64,000 nucleotides of DNA. Source: CAYRLW01 sp964425215. Its GTDB lineage: Bacteria; Spirochaetota; Spirochaetia; Treponematales; Breznakiellaceae. The stretch covers positions 62,001 through 126,000 of the forward strand of contig CAYRLW010000003.1 in NCBI GenBank assembly GCA_964425215.1. The letters are read 5' to 3'. The position numbers and the translations under genes were made by a program. This document shows, piece after piece, positions 17,665 through 26,743 of this stretch. A model generated the notes under the pieces. It saw nothing but the letters and a program-made list of their open reading frames with translations. It had not been told where the DNA came from and did no database searches. Within the stretch, counting starts at the first letter, position 1, and each line of letters begins with the position of its first letter.

Positions 17665-18813
17665 TTAGCGCATTAAAAAAGCGAAACTAATTCCCAAATA
17701 ATTGCCCACCGCGTACCCGATAATCCCCGTGGTAATTCCCGCCAAAAGAACGTGATGGTTCTTCAATCCTGCGGCCACCACGGGCACAAAGGGCGGGGAG
17801 CAGATAGCCGACACCGAGGTGATGATAAAGGTATCCGTGTCTATACGGAATATCCAACAAAGGAGGGCATGGAGCGCCATGCTTCCAAAAATACAGAGGG
17901 CCACGAAGGCAAGCATGGGCCAATGGATGTGGGTAATGTCGGAAAAGCGGACCATGGACGCCACAGCGGTGCAGAAAACGTAAATAAGGTACATTCCCCC
18001 CTGGAACCCCTTTTCCGCAGTCCGGAGTTTAGGGAAAAAGGAAAACCCAATGGCGATAGTAGTGATAGCCAGAATAGCCACGGCGGTGGAGATATCCTGG
18101 GGAACCAGGGACGATACGACCAACCCCAGACCCGCCACCACCAGGGCTCCCAGCAGGTTGAATCCCAGACCCCCCAGGATCCGGCCCTTAAAAATCCCCG
18201 AGTAATTGACAATCCCCTCGGTATCCCGCTGGGTTCCGCTCCCCCGTATCGTCGTGGGCACCTGGAACGGACGCAAAAAGAGGCCAAAAAACCGTTGGGC
18301 CACGGAGGCGCAAAAAACAATATAGATCAGGCTAAAAACCGTATCGTAGGTATGCATTAGAATGAAGGAATCGTTTTCCACGTTCAAGGCCGTTTTAATC
18401 GCCGCCAAATTCGGCGTCCCCCCCGTGTACAGTCCTATCGCCATACCCGCGAACTTCCAAGCTTCCGGCAGTACGGAAGAAAACAGCCGGGTCCCTACAA
18501 AAGCCACCGCGATAATCGATACGGTAGCCAAACCAAAGGAAAGGATCGCCTTTCCCGCGGTCAACTTCCATTCCCGGATATCGATGGTAAATAGAAGCAA
18601 TGATATCCCCAGGGCGATAAGAACCTCCGTAAACGTGTTCTGGAACCCCTCGGCACCCCGGGGTACGATACCCAAATTCCCAAAGAGCATCCCCCCAATG
18701 TAACAGAGGAGTACCACCCCGATTTTGTTCGCCAGGGGAAACCGCATGCAAAGCCAAATAACCAAGGCGGGGAATAGCACGTAAAACAGGGTCATAATCA
18801 AGTAGGCCACCAT
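17665..18813 (-). CDS. DUF819-family integral membrane protein (putative transporter)
   Basis: A 382-residue protein with about ten hydrophobic segments and no signal peptide. The pattern AIGLYTGGTPNLAAIKTAL near residue 130 and SVSAICSPPFVPVVAAGL near 335 is typical of the DUF819 (YjcL-like) family. The two repeated re-entrant-like TGGTPN and ICSPPF segments suggest a secondary transporter. It is probably transcribed first in a two-gene unit with the PLP enzyme, hinting that it imports or exports that enzyme's substrate or product. Confidence 0.8.
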   Translation of the reverse strand: MVAYLIMTLFYVLFPALVIWLCMRFPLANKIGVVLLCYIGGMLFGNLGIVPRGAEGFQNTFTEVLIALGISLLLFTIDIREWKLTAGKAILSFGLATVSIIAVAFVGTRLFSSVLPEAWKFAGMAIGLYTGGTPNLAAIKTALNVENDSFILMHTYDTVFSLIYIVFCASVAQRFFGLFLRPFQVPTTIRGSGTQRDTEGIVNYSGIFKGRILGGLGFNLLGALVVAGLGLVVSSLVPQDISTAVAILAITTIAIGFSFFPKLRTAEKGFQGGMYLIYVFCTAVASMVRFSDITHIHWPMLAFVALCIFGSMALHALLCWIFRIDTDTFIITSVSAICSPPFVPVVAAGLKNHHVLLAGITTGIIGYAVGNYLGISFAFLMR

Positions 18814-18919
18814 GGGGAACCTCCGTCGTTAACAATCGGGGAACCAAAAAAAACAGCAAAATAACCGGTCCCCGAAGGATTAATCTTGAACCGGTAAAAT
18901 GGGAATTGTCAAGGAAAAT

Positions 18920-18958
18920 GAGGTTTTTTCAAAAGTCTGGTACTTTTGCAAAAACCTC
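18920..18958. repeat. GAGGTT-type intergenic hairpin
   Basis: Arms GAGGTTTTTTCAAAAGT and ACTTTTGCAAAAACCTC match at 16 of 17 positions around a 5-base loop. It lies between divergent genes, so it is not a terminator. Near-identical hairpins occur at 40630 and 57269. Confidence 0.85.
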
Positions 18959-18983
18959 AAATAAAAAATCAAATTTTTTATTT
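18959..18983. repeat. A/T-rich perfect inverted repeat beside the GH42 operon promoter
   Basis: AAATAAAAAAT and ATTTTTTATTT form an 11-base stem with loop CAA, directly after the previous hairpin and running into the -35 box at 18982. Confidence 0.7.
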
Positions 18984-19011
18984 GACAAATTTAAAAATAG
19001 GATGATACCAT
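18982..19011 (+). promoter_or_regulatory. Promoter of the GH42 operon
   Basis: Consensus -35 TTGACA (18982-18987), 18-base spacer, -10 TACCAT (19006-19011). It is followed within a few bases by a perfect palindrome and then the binding-protein gene. Confidence 0.65.
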
Positions 19012-19017
19012 AAAGCT

Positions 19018-19033
19018 AGTAACGCGCGTTACT
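19018..19033. promoter_or_regulatory. Perfect 16-base palindromic operator
   Basis: AGTAACGC followed by GCGTTACT, perfectly symmetric with a central CG, as expected of a LacI-family site. It lies over the likely transcription start of the GH42 operon, whose last gene encodes a LacI regulator. It shares the AGTAAC/GTTACT element with the site at 9120 but in the opposite arrangement. Confidence 0.82.
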
Positions 19034-19107
19034 GCGCGGTTATTTCATTGTTCGGAGTCCGATGTCGCCGTTTTATACGGTTTCGGAACCGAAATCTGGA
19101 GGGATGG

Positions 19108-20418
19108 ATGAAAAAGATCGTTCTTATCTCGTTAGCCGTAATTACCACGGCAATCATGTTGTCCTGTTCCGGCAAAACGGAAGCCAAGGCTCCGGCGGCC
19201 ACAGGACCAGCGAAAGTAACCGTGTGGTGCTGGGATCCGAATTTTAACGGTTATTCGATGAAACAAGCGGCCGAGGTGTACAAAAAAATCAATCCTAACG
19301 TCACCATTGATATTGTCGATATTCCAGAAAATATCGAAGGTAAAATCGAAGCGGGTTTACAAGCGGGTGGGGCTGGACTGCCGGATATCGCGTTGTTCCA
19401 GGATTACATCATAGAAAAATTCATTAAAAATTACCCCGGCGCGTTTGTGGACCTTAAAGCTGAAGGGGTGGATTACAGTAAATTTGCCCAATACAAACTG
19501 GGTCCCATGTCAGAGGGCGATAAAATTTACGGTATTCCCTTTGATACGGGGAGCACGGGGTTCTACCTCCGTTCCGATATGGTCAAAGCTGCGGGTTTGA
19601 ATCCGGACGATTACCAGAAGAATCTGACGTGGTCTGACCTTATCACGCTTGGGGAGAAGATTAAGGCGAAAACTGGAAAGCCGTTTATCGCCTACGATTC
19701 CACCAGTTTTGACTTCCTCCGCATTATGGTACAATCTACGGGAAGTCAATTTTTCAAACCCGATGGATCGGTGGACTTTACCTCACCGGCGATGTTGAAG
19801 TCTATTGCCTATCTGAAAACCCTCAATGATAAGGGTCTGTTGTACATGACCGAGGGCTGGAACAATTGGATCGCGGCGTTTAATAACGGCGATACGGCTG
19901 GTTTCCTTAGCGCCATATGGATCATCGGTACCCTTAAGTCGAAACCGGAAAACGCGGGCAAATGGATGGTAATTCCCACCCCGCTGGTGGAAGGGGTTCC
20001 CGGAGCCCAAAACGCGTCAAACAACGGCGGTTCCAGTTGGTACGTTTTTGCAAAATCGCCAAATAAAGCGGCGGCGGTGGATTTCCTGAAAAAGACCTGG
20101 GCCAGCGAAGATCCGGCGGCGTTGGAATTCTATAACACGATCCTCAAGGGTGCCGGCGCCATGGGGACCTTCCTCCCCAGCCGAAGCGGCTCCAACTATA
20201 CCGCTCCAGATGAATTCTTCTATAAGAACCAACCGGTATATAAAGATTTTTCCGATTGGATGGCCAAGGTTCCCAACCTGATGTATACGCCAAACTATGT
20301 GGCCATGCGGGATACGGTCCGGAACGCGCTGAATAAAATGTTCGCAGGAGAGTTAAAGACCCCCGATGCGGTAGCGGCGGCCGCGGCGGCGGAATATAAA
20401 CAAATTACGGGTCAATAA
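19108..20418 (+). CDS. Lipoprotein solute-binding protein family 1 (galactoside/oligosaccharide)
   Basis: A 436-residue binding protein. MKKIVLISLAVITTAIMLSC is a lipoprotein signal with the spirochaete-style lipobox LSC, so it should be lipid-anchored in the periplasm. The mature protein follows the family 1 pattern (VTVWCWDPNFNGYSMKQAAE; YGIPFDTGSTGFYLRSDMV). I start at the ATG at 19108 because GGAGGG lies four bases upstream. A longer frame from a TTG at 19048 would add a basic extension before the signal peptide. It heads an operon with two permeases and a GH42 enzyme, so a galactose-containing oligosaccharide is the likely ligand. Confidence 0.92.
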   Translation: MKKIVLISLAVITTAIMLSCSGKTEAKAPAATGPAKVTVWCWDPNFNGYSMKQAAEVYKKINPNVTIDIVDIPENIEGKIEAGLQAGGAGLPDIALFQDYIIEKFIKNYPGAFVDLKAEGVDYSKFAQYKLGPMSEGDKIYGIPFDTGSTGFYLRSDMVKAAGLNPDDYQKNLTWSDLITLGEKIKAKTGKPFIAYDSTSFDFLRIMVQSTGSQFFKPDGSVDFTSPAMLKSIAYLKTLNDKGLLYMTEGWNNWIAAFNNGDTAGFLSAIWIIGTLKSKPENAGKWMVIPTPLVEGVPGAQNASNNGGSSWYVFAKSPNKAAAVDFLKKTWASEDPAALEFYNTILKGAGAMGTFLPSRSGSNYTAPDEFFYKNQPVYKDFSDWMAKVPNLMYTPNYVAMRDTVRNALNKMFAGELKTPDAVAAAAAAEYKQITGQ

Positions 20419-20434
20419 AGGGTAATTAGCTGTG

Positions 20435-20470
20435 CCCCCGCCTCCCATGAGGGGGAGCGGGGGTTTTTTT
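20435..20470 (+). terminator. Strong hairpin with T-run after the binding-protein gene
   Basis: A GC-rich stem (CCCCCGCCTCCC pairing with GGGGGAGCGGGGG, one mismatch) and a T-run of seven. It lies between the binding protein and the first permease and should act as a partial terminator, as at the other sugar operon. Confidence 0.85.
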
Positions 20471-20559
20471 CTTCGACCTAAGGGTTGGGCGATAAGGTAA
20501 GGGTTGCGCGTTTGTCGACCTCGCGTTCATGTAACCTTTAATTTTTTTCCAAGGAGTTC

Positions 20560-21462
20560 ATGGTGGAAAATAAGGGCCGCTTCCATCGATATCTTAATAG
20601 GGTGGGTTGGATGTATATCATTCCAGCCTTGATTATGTATTGCGCGTTTATGCTGTATCCTATTCTTTCTTCATTGGTCTTAGTAACTCAGAAATGGAGA
20701 GGTTTTAGCAAACAATTTGTAGGGCTTGGTAATTTCGTCCGTATGAGCGGAGATAAAATATTCTGGGAAGCCCTGGGTCATAACTTTCTTTTTATGGCCG
20801 TACAAATTCCGCTCATGATCATGTTGGCTCTTATATTGGCGGTTATCCTAAATCAGGGAATTAAACGCTTTCGAGGTTTTTTTAGGGTTGTTTATTTTCT
20901 TCCCTGTGTTACTTCTCTAGTCGCCTATTCGGTTCTATTCCGTATTTTACTACAAACCAACGGAATGCTGAATAATTTTTTAAAGGATCTCCATATTATT
21001 ATGGAGCCCATTGGGTGGCTTAATAATGGTTTTTGGGCAAAGATAACTATCATTATGGCTTTGACCTGGCGGTGGACCGGATATAATATGGTTTTCTTTT
21101 TAGTGGGATTGCAAAATATCGATACGGAAATTTACGAAGCCGCGGAAGTCGATGGGGCAAGTCGTATGCGGCAATTTTTCCTCATTACCCTTCCCCTGTT
21201 GTTACCGGTTATTCTTTTTTCTGCGGTTACGTCTACCAACGGAACCATGCAATTATTTGATGAACCCAATATTCTAACCTGGGAAGGGGGGCCGTCAAAC
21301 GCGACCATGACCGTGGCTCTCTACATTTATCGGCAGGCCTTTGTTCTCAATTCGGATACGGGGTACGCGGCGGCTCTTTCCTACGTTATGGTCCTAATCG
21401 CTGCTGTTTTAGCGTTCATCCAGATCAGGCTTATGGGAGGGAAAGATAATGAGCGTCGTTAG
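20560..21462 (+). CDS. Sugar ABC transporter permease, MalF type
   Basis: A 300-residue membrane protein with six predicted helices starting at GWMYIIPALIMYCAFMLYP. The EAA coupling motif IYEAAEVDGASRMRQFFLIT is near residue 193. AAGGAG lies upstream of the ATG. The end overlaps the next permease by 14 bases. Base composition is noticeably more A/T-rich than the hydrogenase genes. Confidence 0.93.
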   Translation: MVENKGRFHRYLNRVGWMYIIPALIMYCAFMLYPILSSLVLVTQKWRGFSKQFVGLGNFVRMSGDKIFWEALGHNFLFMAVQIPLMIMLALILAVILNQGIKRFRGFFRVVYFLPCVTSLVAYSVLFRILLQTNGMLNNFLKDLHIIMEPIGWLNNGFWAKITIIMALTWRWTGYNMVFFLVGLQNIDTEIYEAAEVDGASRMRQFFLITLPLLLPVILFSAVTSTNGTMQLFDEPNILTWEGGPSNATMTVALYIYRQAFVLNSDTGYAAALSYVMVLIAAVLAFIQIRLMGGKDNERR

Positions 21463-22270
21463 AAAAACTTCCCTGTCTTCCATTCTTATTAATTGTATAC
21501 TTGTCATTGGAGCTTTTATCAGCATATTTCCCTTTTTCTGGATGATTGTTGGAATGACGTTAAATCCCAACGATGTAGTACGGGGTGTACTCATTCCAGG
21601 AAAAGAATTTGTTCTTAACTGGGAAAAGGTAAATAAAACCTACACGGTTTTTACATTTTTTCTCAATTCCACAATAATTGCCGTCTCTACCGTTGTTTTT
21701 GGTCTCGCGGTCAACTCTCTCGCGGCATTTGGGTTTGAAAAATATAAATCGAAAATCAGGGATCAAATATTTAATATCCTTTTGGTGTCCATGATTATTC
21801 CTCAAATGGCTATCGTGATTCCACTGTTTCGACAATTCGCGTTTTTTAAACTGTTGGATACCCACGCCGCAATTATTATCCCCTCGGTTATGTCGGTATT
21901 TATTGTATTTTTTCTCCGCCAAAACTTTAAAATGTTCCCGACAGAAATTATGGAAGCCGCTCGGGTTGATGGGGCGGGAGAATTGGGGATATTTTTGCGT
22001 ATCGTCGTCCCCTCGATGAAGGCTACCTTCGCTTCCGCTAGTATTTATATCTTTTTAGCCCAATGGAATGCCTATCTTTGGCCTTTGATGACTATTCTGA
22101 GCGATGCTAAGAAAACGTTGCCTATTGCCATGTCATCCATGATGCGGGCGTATACCATAGAATACGGTGCGTTGATGATTGTCGTTTGCATATCTACGTT
22201 TCCAATTTTAGCGTTATTTCTTGCGATGCAAAGGCAGTTTGTGGCAGGACTTTTAGGTTCGGTAAAATAA
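21449..22270 (+). CDS. Sugar ABC transporter permease, MalG type
   Basis: A 273-residue permease with six predicted helices and EAA motif IMEAARVDGAGELGIFLRIV near residue 168. It pairs with the preceding permease. The TAA stop is followed directly by the ATG of the GH42 gene, so translation is probably coupled. No ATPase gene is present in the operon. Confidence 0.93.
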   Translation: MSVVRKTSLSSILINCILVIGAFISIFPFFWMIVGMTLNPNDVVRGVLIPGKEFVLNWEKVNKTYTVFTFFLNSTIIAVSTVVFGLAVNSLAAFGFEKYKSKIRDQIFNILLVSMIIPQMAIVIPLFRQFAFFKLLDTHAAIIIPSVMSVFIVFFLRQNFKMFPTEIMEAARVDGAGELGIFLRIVVPSMKATFASASIYIFLAQWNAYLWPLMTILSDAKKTLPIAMSSMMRAYTIEYGALMIVVCISTFPILALFLAMQRQFVAGLLGSVK

Positions 22271-24343
22271 ATGAAAATAATCCATGGAGGAGACTATAAT
22301 CCCGACCAATGGTTGGATCGCCCAGATATCTTAAAAGAGGACATCCGTCTGATGAAACTGGCGGGTTGCAATGCCATGAGTTTGGGTATTTTTGCCTGGT
22401 CCACGTTGGAAAGTCGGGAAGGGGAGTATCATTTTGAATGGTTGGATGGGATTATCGATTCATTGTATGCTGAAGGAATTTCAACGATTCTTGCTACCCC
22501 GTCGGGAGCCCGGCCTCCATGGATGGCTAAAAAATATCCCGAAGTGCTCCGAGTAACAGCCGACGGTCAACGGCGGCATTTTGGGGAACGGCATAACCAT
22601 TGTCCCTCATCGCCGATCTATAGAGAAAAGGTCGCCGGGATCAATGGCCGGTTAGCTGAACGGTACGGAAAACACCCTGCGGTTATTCTTTGGCATCTTT
22701 CGAACGAGTATTCAGGGGCCTGCTACTGTCCCCTCTGTGCTAACGGGTTTAGAACGTGGCTTCAAAATAAGTATGGGGATTTAAAGACCCTAAACCATGC
22801 GTGGTGGACCAGTTTTTGGAGCCATGGATATTCGGATTGGGATGAAATAGAACCCCCGTCGCCCCTGGGCGAGTCGATGGTACATGGTCTTAATTTGGAT
22901 TGGAAGCGCTTTACGACCCAGAGTACCCTCGATTTTATGAAGTTCGAAATCAGAACCGTCCGGGAAAAGGCGCCCCATATTCCGGTGACTACCAATTTGA
23001 TGGGAACCTTTGAGGGATTAGATTATTGGGAATTGTCGGAGCCGCTGAATCTTGTTAGTTGGGATAGCTACCCTTCGTGGCATGGTGTAGGCCCCGTTTC
23101 CTGTCCCTGGTGCGATTGGGATACGGAGGGAAAGGACTGGCGTTTAGCGTCCCATGTCGCCTTTACCCATGACCTTACCCGTTCTCTTAAAAGGCGACCT
23201 TTTTTGCTTATGGAAAGTACACCCAGCGCTACCAATTGGCAACCGGTTGGAAAATTAAAACGTCCGGGCATGCACGCCCTCTCGTCACTGCAAGCCGTAG
23301 CCCATGGCTCGGACAGTGTGCAATATTTTCAATGGCGTAAAAGCAGAGGCGGTTTTGAAAAATTCCATGGGGCGGTGGTGGACCATGCGGGCCACGAAAA
23401 TACCCGGGTTTTTCAAGAAGTTAAAGCCCTGGGAACCCAATTAGCCCAATTGGATGGGGTGGTAGGGTCAGTTGTGAAGTCGGACGTGGCTATTTATTTC
23501 GATTGGGAAAATCGTTGGGCTTTGGATGACGCTAAGGGCCCACGGAACGATAGTCACAAAGAATATAGGGATGATTGTTTTGCCCATTATTACCAATTTT
23601 GGCGGCGGGGAATTTCCGTTGATATGGTCGATAGAAGAGCGGATCTATCACCGTATAAAATCCTGATCGCGCCCATGCTCTATATGGTTCGAAGCGAAAC
23701 AGCGAAAAAAATTGAAAATTTTGTCAGCAACGGCGGAACGTTTGTCACGACCTATTGGACTGGAATCGTAGACGAAAACGACCTTTGTTATTTAGGCGGG
23801 TTCCCCGGTCCTTTAAAAAAAGTCTTGGGGATTTGGGCTGAGGAAATTGACGCCCTTTACCCAGGAGAAACAAGGACCTTTACCATGAAGGGTGGAAATT
23901 CCCTAGGTCTCCGGGGTATTTTTAAAGCACGACTTTTATGGGAAGGTATCCATACAGAAGGGGCAGAGGAATTGGCGACCTTTGATTCGGACATTTTTTC
24001 AGGCATGAGCGCGGTGACGATGAATCGTTACGGAGCGGGAAAAGCGTATTATATAGCTTCGAGGAACGAAGAATTGTTCCTTGACGAGTTTTACGAAAAA
24101 ATTATTTTAGATTGTCTTCCCACCCAGGCTTGGCCCGAACCACTTCCAGAGGGCCTTTCTGTGACCCAGAGGATCCAAAGGGAGACGGTTTACCGTTTTG
24201 TTATGAATTTCACCGATCGATCGATACATTTGAAAATTCCCGTTGCATTATCAGCCAATAAACTACTATTGGGGGATCGATCGGAGGATTCGATTCACCT
24301 TAAGGCCTGGGGCTTTGCGGTCCTTCAGGAAGGATCTGAATGA
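22271..24343 (+). CDS. GH42 beta-galactosidase
   Basis: A 690-residue cytoplasmic glycosidase; no signal peptide. The N-terminal TIM barrel starts GGDYNPDQW; LWHLSNEYSGACYCPLC near residue 140 holds the acid/base Glu (NEY) and zinc-binding cysteines. The nucleophile Glu is in LLMESTPSATNW near 315. A trimerisation domain (IAPMLYMVRSETAKKIENFV) and a small C-terminal beta domain follow. Length is normal for GH42 (about 650-690). It should hydrolyse imported beta-galactosides. The LacI gene overlaps its stop (ATGA). Confidence 0.93.
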   Translation: MKIIHGGDYNPDQWLDRPDILKEDIRLMKLAGCNAMSLGIFAWSTLESREGEYHFEWLDGIIDSLYAEGISTILATPSGARPPWMAKKYPEVLRVTADGQRRHFGERHNHCPSSPIYREKVAGINGRLAERYGKHPAVILWHLSNEYSGACYCPLCANGFRTWLQNKYGDLKTLNHAWWTSFWSHGYSDWDEIEPPSPLGESMVHGLNLDWKRFTTQSTLDFMKFEIRTVREKAPHIPVTTNLMGTFEGLDYWELSEPLNLVSWDSYPSWHGVGPVSCPWCDWDTEGKDWRLASHVAFTHDLTRSLKRRPFLLMESTPSATNWQPVGKLKRPGMHALSSLQAVAHGSDSVQYFQWRKSRGGFEKFHGAVVDHAGHENTRVFQEVKALGTQLAQLDGVVGSVVKSDVAIYFDWENRWALDDAKGPRNDSHKEYRDDCFAHYYQFWRRGISVDMVDRRADLSPYKILIAPMLYMVRSETAKKIENFVSNGGTFVTTYWTGIVDENDLCYLGGFPGPLKKVLGIWAEEIDALYPGETRTFTMKGGNSLGLRGIFKARLLWEGIHTEGAEELATFDSDIFSGMSAVTMNRYGAGKAYYIASRNEELFLDEFYEKIILDCLPTQAWPEPLPEGLSVTQRIQRETVYRFVMNFTDRSIHLKIPVALSANKLLLGDRSEDSIHLKAWGFAVLQEGSE

Positions 24344-25359
24344 CCACCCGAGAAGATGTGGCCAAACTCGCCGGTGTATCGCCGGCAACGGTTTCGAATG
24401 TTATTAATAATTCTAAGTTTGTCAGCCCCGACCTCATTGAACGGGTAGAGCGGGCAATTAAAGATTTAAACTATTTTCCCAACCGTGCGGCCAGAGCTCT
24501 CGCGTCCCGTCGGACCGAACAGGTAGGAATTCTGGTTCCCAGCCTTACGAATCCCTACCATGGGAGCGTAGCCGAGGGTATGGAAGAGGTGGCCCGAAAA
24601 AACGGATATATTGTTTCCCTTATCACCGCGGAAGGTCCCGCGGATCGATACATCTCCCATATTATCGAACGCCAAATGGATGGCATTTTTTTAACCGATT
24701 CCGGATTTCGCTTTACTAAGGAACAGTTTGAACACATGCGTAACCATGGAGTTCGTTTTGTGGTTGGGGAAGGTTCTTCTTACGCTTTGGAAACGTGCTC
24801 GACCATACCCTGTTCCCGAATCTCGGTCAATTATACCCAGGTAATGACCGAACTATTTACCTACCTTAAAAGTTTAGGTCATCGGAGAGTTGCTTTTTTA
24901 AGCGGTAACCCTTCGGAAATTAGAGAAGCTAGAAAGGATGAGTATGTCCGCTGTGTTCACGAATTGGGCTTTGACAAGGATACATCTTTGCTCATTCCCG
25001 GGTCTCCCCCTTTTACGACCCTACCCGAAGACGGGTATCGGGATACGAAGAAATTTTTAAAAAAGAAGCGTACATTTTCCGTTCTTTTCGCCCTTAACGA
25101 TCTAATGGCTATAGGGGCTATGAAGGCTATTCGGGAAGAGGGTCTCCGTGTTCCCGAAGATATATCCGTGGTAGGATGCGACAATCTATTTCTATCGGAA
25201 ACAACCTTTCCCCCATTGACCACGATCCATATTCCAAAACTGGAAATTGGCCGATTGGCGATGGAATTGCTTTTAGAAATAATCCGGGGAGAGGATTACC
25301 GAAAGGTCGAATTATTTCCCTCTTTGGTGGTTCGCCAATCGGTAATCCCGTACCATTAG
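24340..25359 (+). CDS. LacI-family regulator of the GH42 operon
   Basis: A 339-residue repressor. Helix-turn-helix REDVAKLAGVSPATVSNVIN at the N-terminus, hinge NRAARALASRRT, then the ligand domain (VGILVPSLTNPYHGSVAEGM; DISVVGCDNLFLSETTFPPL). As last gene of the operon it most likely binds the palindrome at 19018-19033. It ends 15 bases from a convergent gene. Confidence 0.93.
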   Translation: MTTREDVAKLAGVSPATVSNVINNSKFVSPDLIERVERAIKDLNYFPNRAARALASRRTEQVGILVPSLTNPYHGSVAEGMEEVARKNGYIVSLITAEGPADRYISHIIERQMDGIFLTDSGFRFTKEQFEHMRNHGVRFVVGEGSSYALETCSTIPCSRISVNYTQVMTELFTYLKSLGHRRVAFLSGNPSEIREARKDEYVRCVHELGFDKDTSLLIPGSPPFTTLPEDGYRDTKKFLKKKRTFSVLFALNDLMAIGAMKAIREEGLRVPEDISVVGCDNLFLSETTFPPLTTIHIPKLEIGRLAMELLLEIIRGEDYRKVELFPSLVVRQSVIPYH

Positions 25360-25374
25360 ATCCTCCATTCCAAA

Positions 25375-26724
25375 TTAAAACGAAATGACCGTATAGAGTC
25401 GCAGACTTATGGCGCCCGCTCCCGTGTATTGGGTCAATTCGGTATTCGTGCCTCCGCCGGAGTAGGACAATTCGGCGGTAAAGGGTACCGCCTGGGGAAA
25501 GGAGAAGGATTCGGCCAGTTTAATTTGGTACGATTGATCGTCCAAGTTTGATAGTGCCGATACGGTGGAGGACAGGTACGGGGAGAAAAGTTCGTCGGCC
25601 TTTAGGGCCATATAAGCGTAGTATCGGCCCCCGTATAGGTATGTCTGGGGATCTCCTTTGGAGTTATAGAAGGCCTCCGCCGAGAGGGTCCATCGTTTCA
25701 GTTCGTCAAGGGTTTTAGAGAAGCCCATGGATGTTTGGATGTAGGATGGATAGGATGAATATTCGGGGGAAAGCGCAAGTTCCCCGTACACGGTGGTACC
25801 CCAGATTCGGCCGGAAAAATCCACACCCCCCCGGGTCTGGGCCTGGGCGCCCCCGTAGCCCGTTAGTCCAAACTCAAAATCTCCGGCGGTAAAATCCACA
25901 CGTCCCCCCAGGTTTATCTTGTTTACCGGATCATCGTAGGTGTATTGACCGTTAGGCGCCAGGTTGGAAAAATCCGCAAAGGTGAACAGGTTCCCCCCGG
26001 TAAAGGGCAGGTGGAGCCGGAGACCCGGTTTGCCGATCCGGGTATCCAGGGCGGCGAAGGCGTCGGTTTTTTGGAGGTTTATAAAGTCCACAGGGGTCCA
26101 AATTTGCGAGGGTCCCCAGGATATCAATTGGTTTCCCAAACGGATGAACAGAACCTTGGCGATATCAAAGCTGTAGTGAATTTCTGAAAGGCCGTACTGG
26201 ACCGCGTAGGCATTCGGATACCCTGTACCCCCCAAGGAAATAGGGGAAGGAAGGCCGGTCCCGGACGCTCCCCGGAACAGGGGTTGGGCGGCTACGTATG
26301 ATATAAACAGGGAACCGTAATCGGGGACCGTAACCTTAGCAAAAAGTTTGCCCTGGATATCCGAAAGGGCCACGTATCCTGCCGATTGGGTTTGGACCGT
26401 GGTGGATCCGGAGACCACCGCCGAACCTCCCACCAGGTAATCGGTCTTCGCGATTTCTCCGGGCTTAAAACTGGGGAAGCCGTTCTGATCCCCCCCGGTC
26501 GGGGCGGGTATTACCGTGGACCCCTCGGCGGAAGAATTCGTAACGCCGGTAGAACTCGTGCCAGGGGCGGCCCCGTCGCTACTATTGGCAAAAAGGGAGG
26601 ATTCAAAGTCGGCGGAATTTTGACTGCTTGGGGCGTTTTGACTGTTTGGGGCGCCGGAACTTTGAGCGCTCAGGGGAAAAAGAAAGGCCAAAAGGCCGAG
26701 GGTTACAAACACTGGATACTTCAT
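25375..26724 (-). CDS. Outer-membrane beta-barrel protein of the export module
   Basis: A 449-residue secreted protein. Signal peptide MKYPVFVTLGLLAFLFPLSAQ, then a Ser/Asn/Gly-rich linker (about residues 22-90), then a region of alternating hydrophobic strands ending in phenylalanine (LRLYTVISF), the usual end of outer-membrane barrels. RLGNQLISWGPSQIWTPVDF near residue 195 resembles the DUF1302-type barrels that pair with LolA-like proteins. It is the last gene of a six-gene leftward operon, so it would be the outer-membrane end of the pathway. Family assignment is tentative. Confidence 0.75.
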   Translation of the reverse strand: MKYPVFVTLGLLAFLFPLSAQSSGAPNSQNAPSSQNSADFESSLFANSSDGAAPGTSSTGVTNSSAEGSTVIPAPTGGDQNGFPSFKPGEIAKTDYLVGGSAVVSGSTTVQTQSAGYVALSDIQGKLFAKVTVPDYGSLFISYVAAQPLFRGASGTGLPSPISLGGTGYPNAYAVQYGLSEIHYSFDIAKVLFIRLGNQLISWGPSQIWTPVDFINLQKTDAFAALDTRIGKPGLRLHLPFTGGNLFTFADFSNLAPNGQYTYDDPVNKINLGGRVDFTAGDFEFGLTGYGGAQAQTRGGVDFSGRIWGTTVYGELALSPEYSSYPSYIQTSMGFSKTLDELKRWTLSAEAFYNSKGDPQTYLYGGRYYAYMALKADELFSPYLSSTVSALSNLDDQSYQIKLAESFSFPQAVPFTAELSYSGGGTNTELTQYTGAGAISLRLYTVISF

Positions 26725-26743
26725 CTATACACCCTTTCCTTTG

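Noticed and set aside
18920..18983. Hairpins upstream of the GH42 operon as terminators
   Set aside because: They lie between divergently transcribed genes, where neither strand needs a terminator.
19048..19107. N-terminal extension of the binding protein from a TTG codon
   Set aside because: It would put a basic stretch ahead of a complete lipoprotein signal peptide and remove the start from its GGAGGG site.
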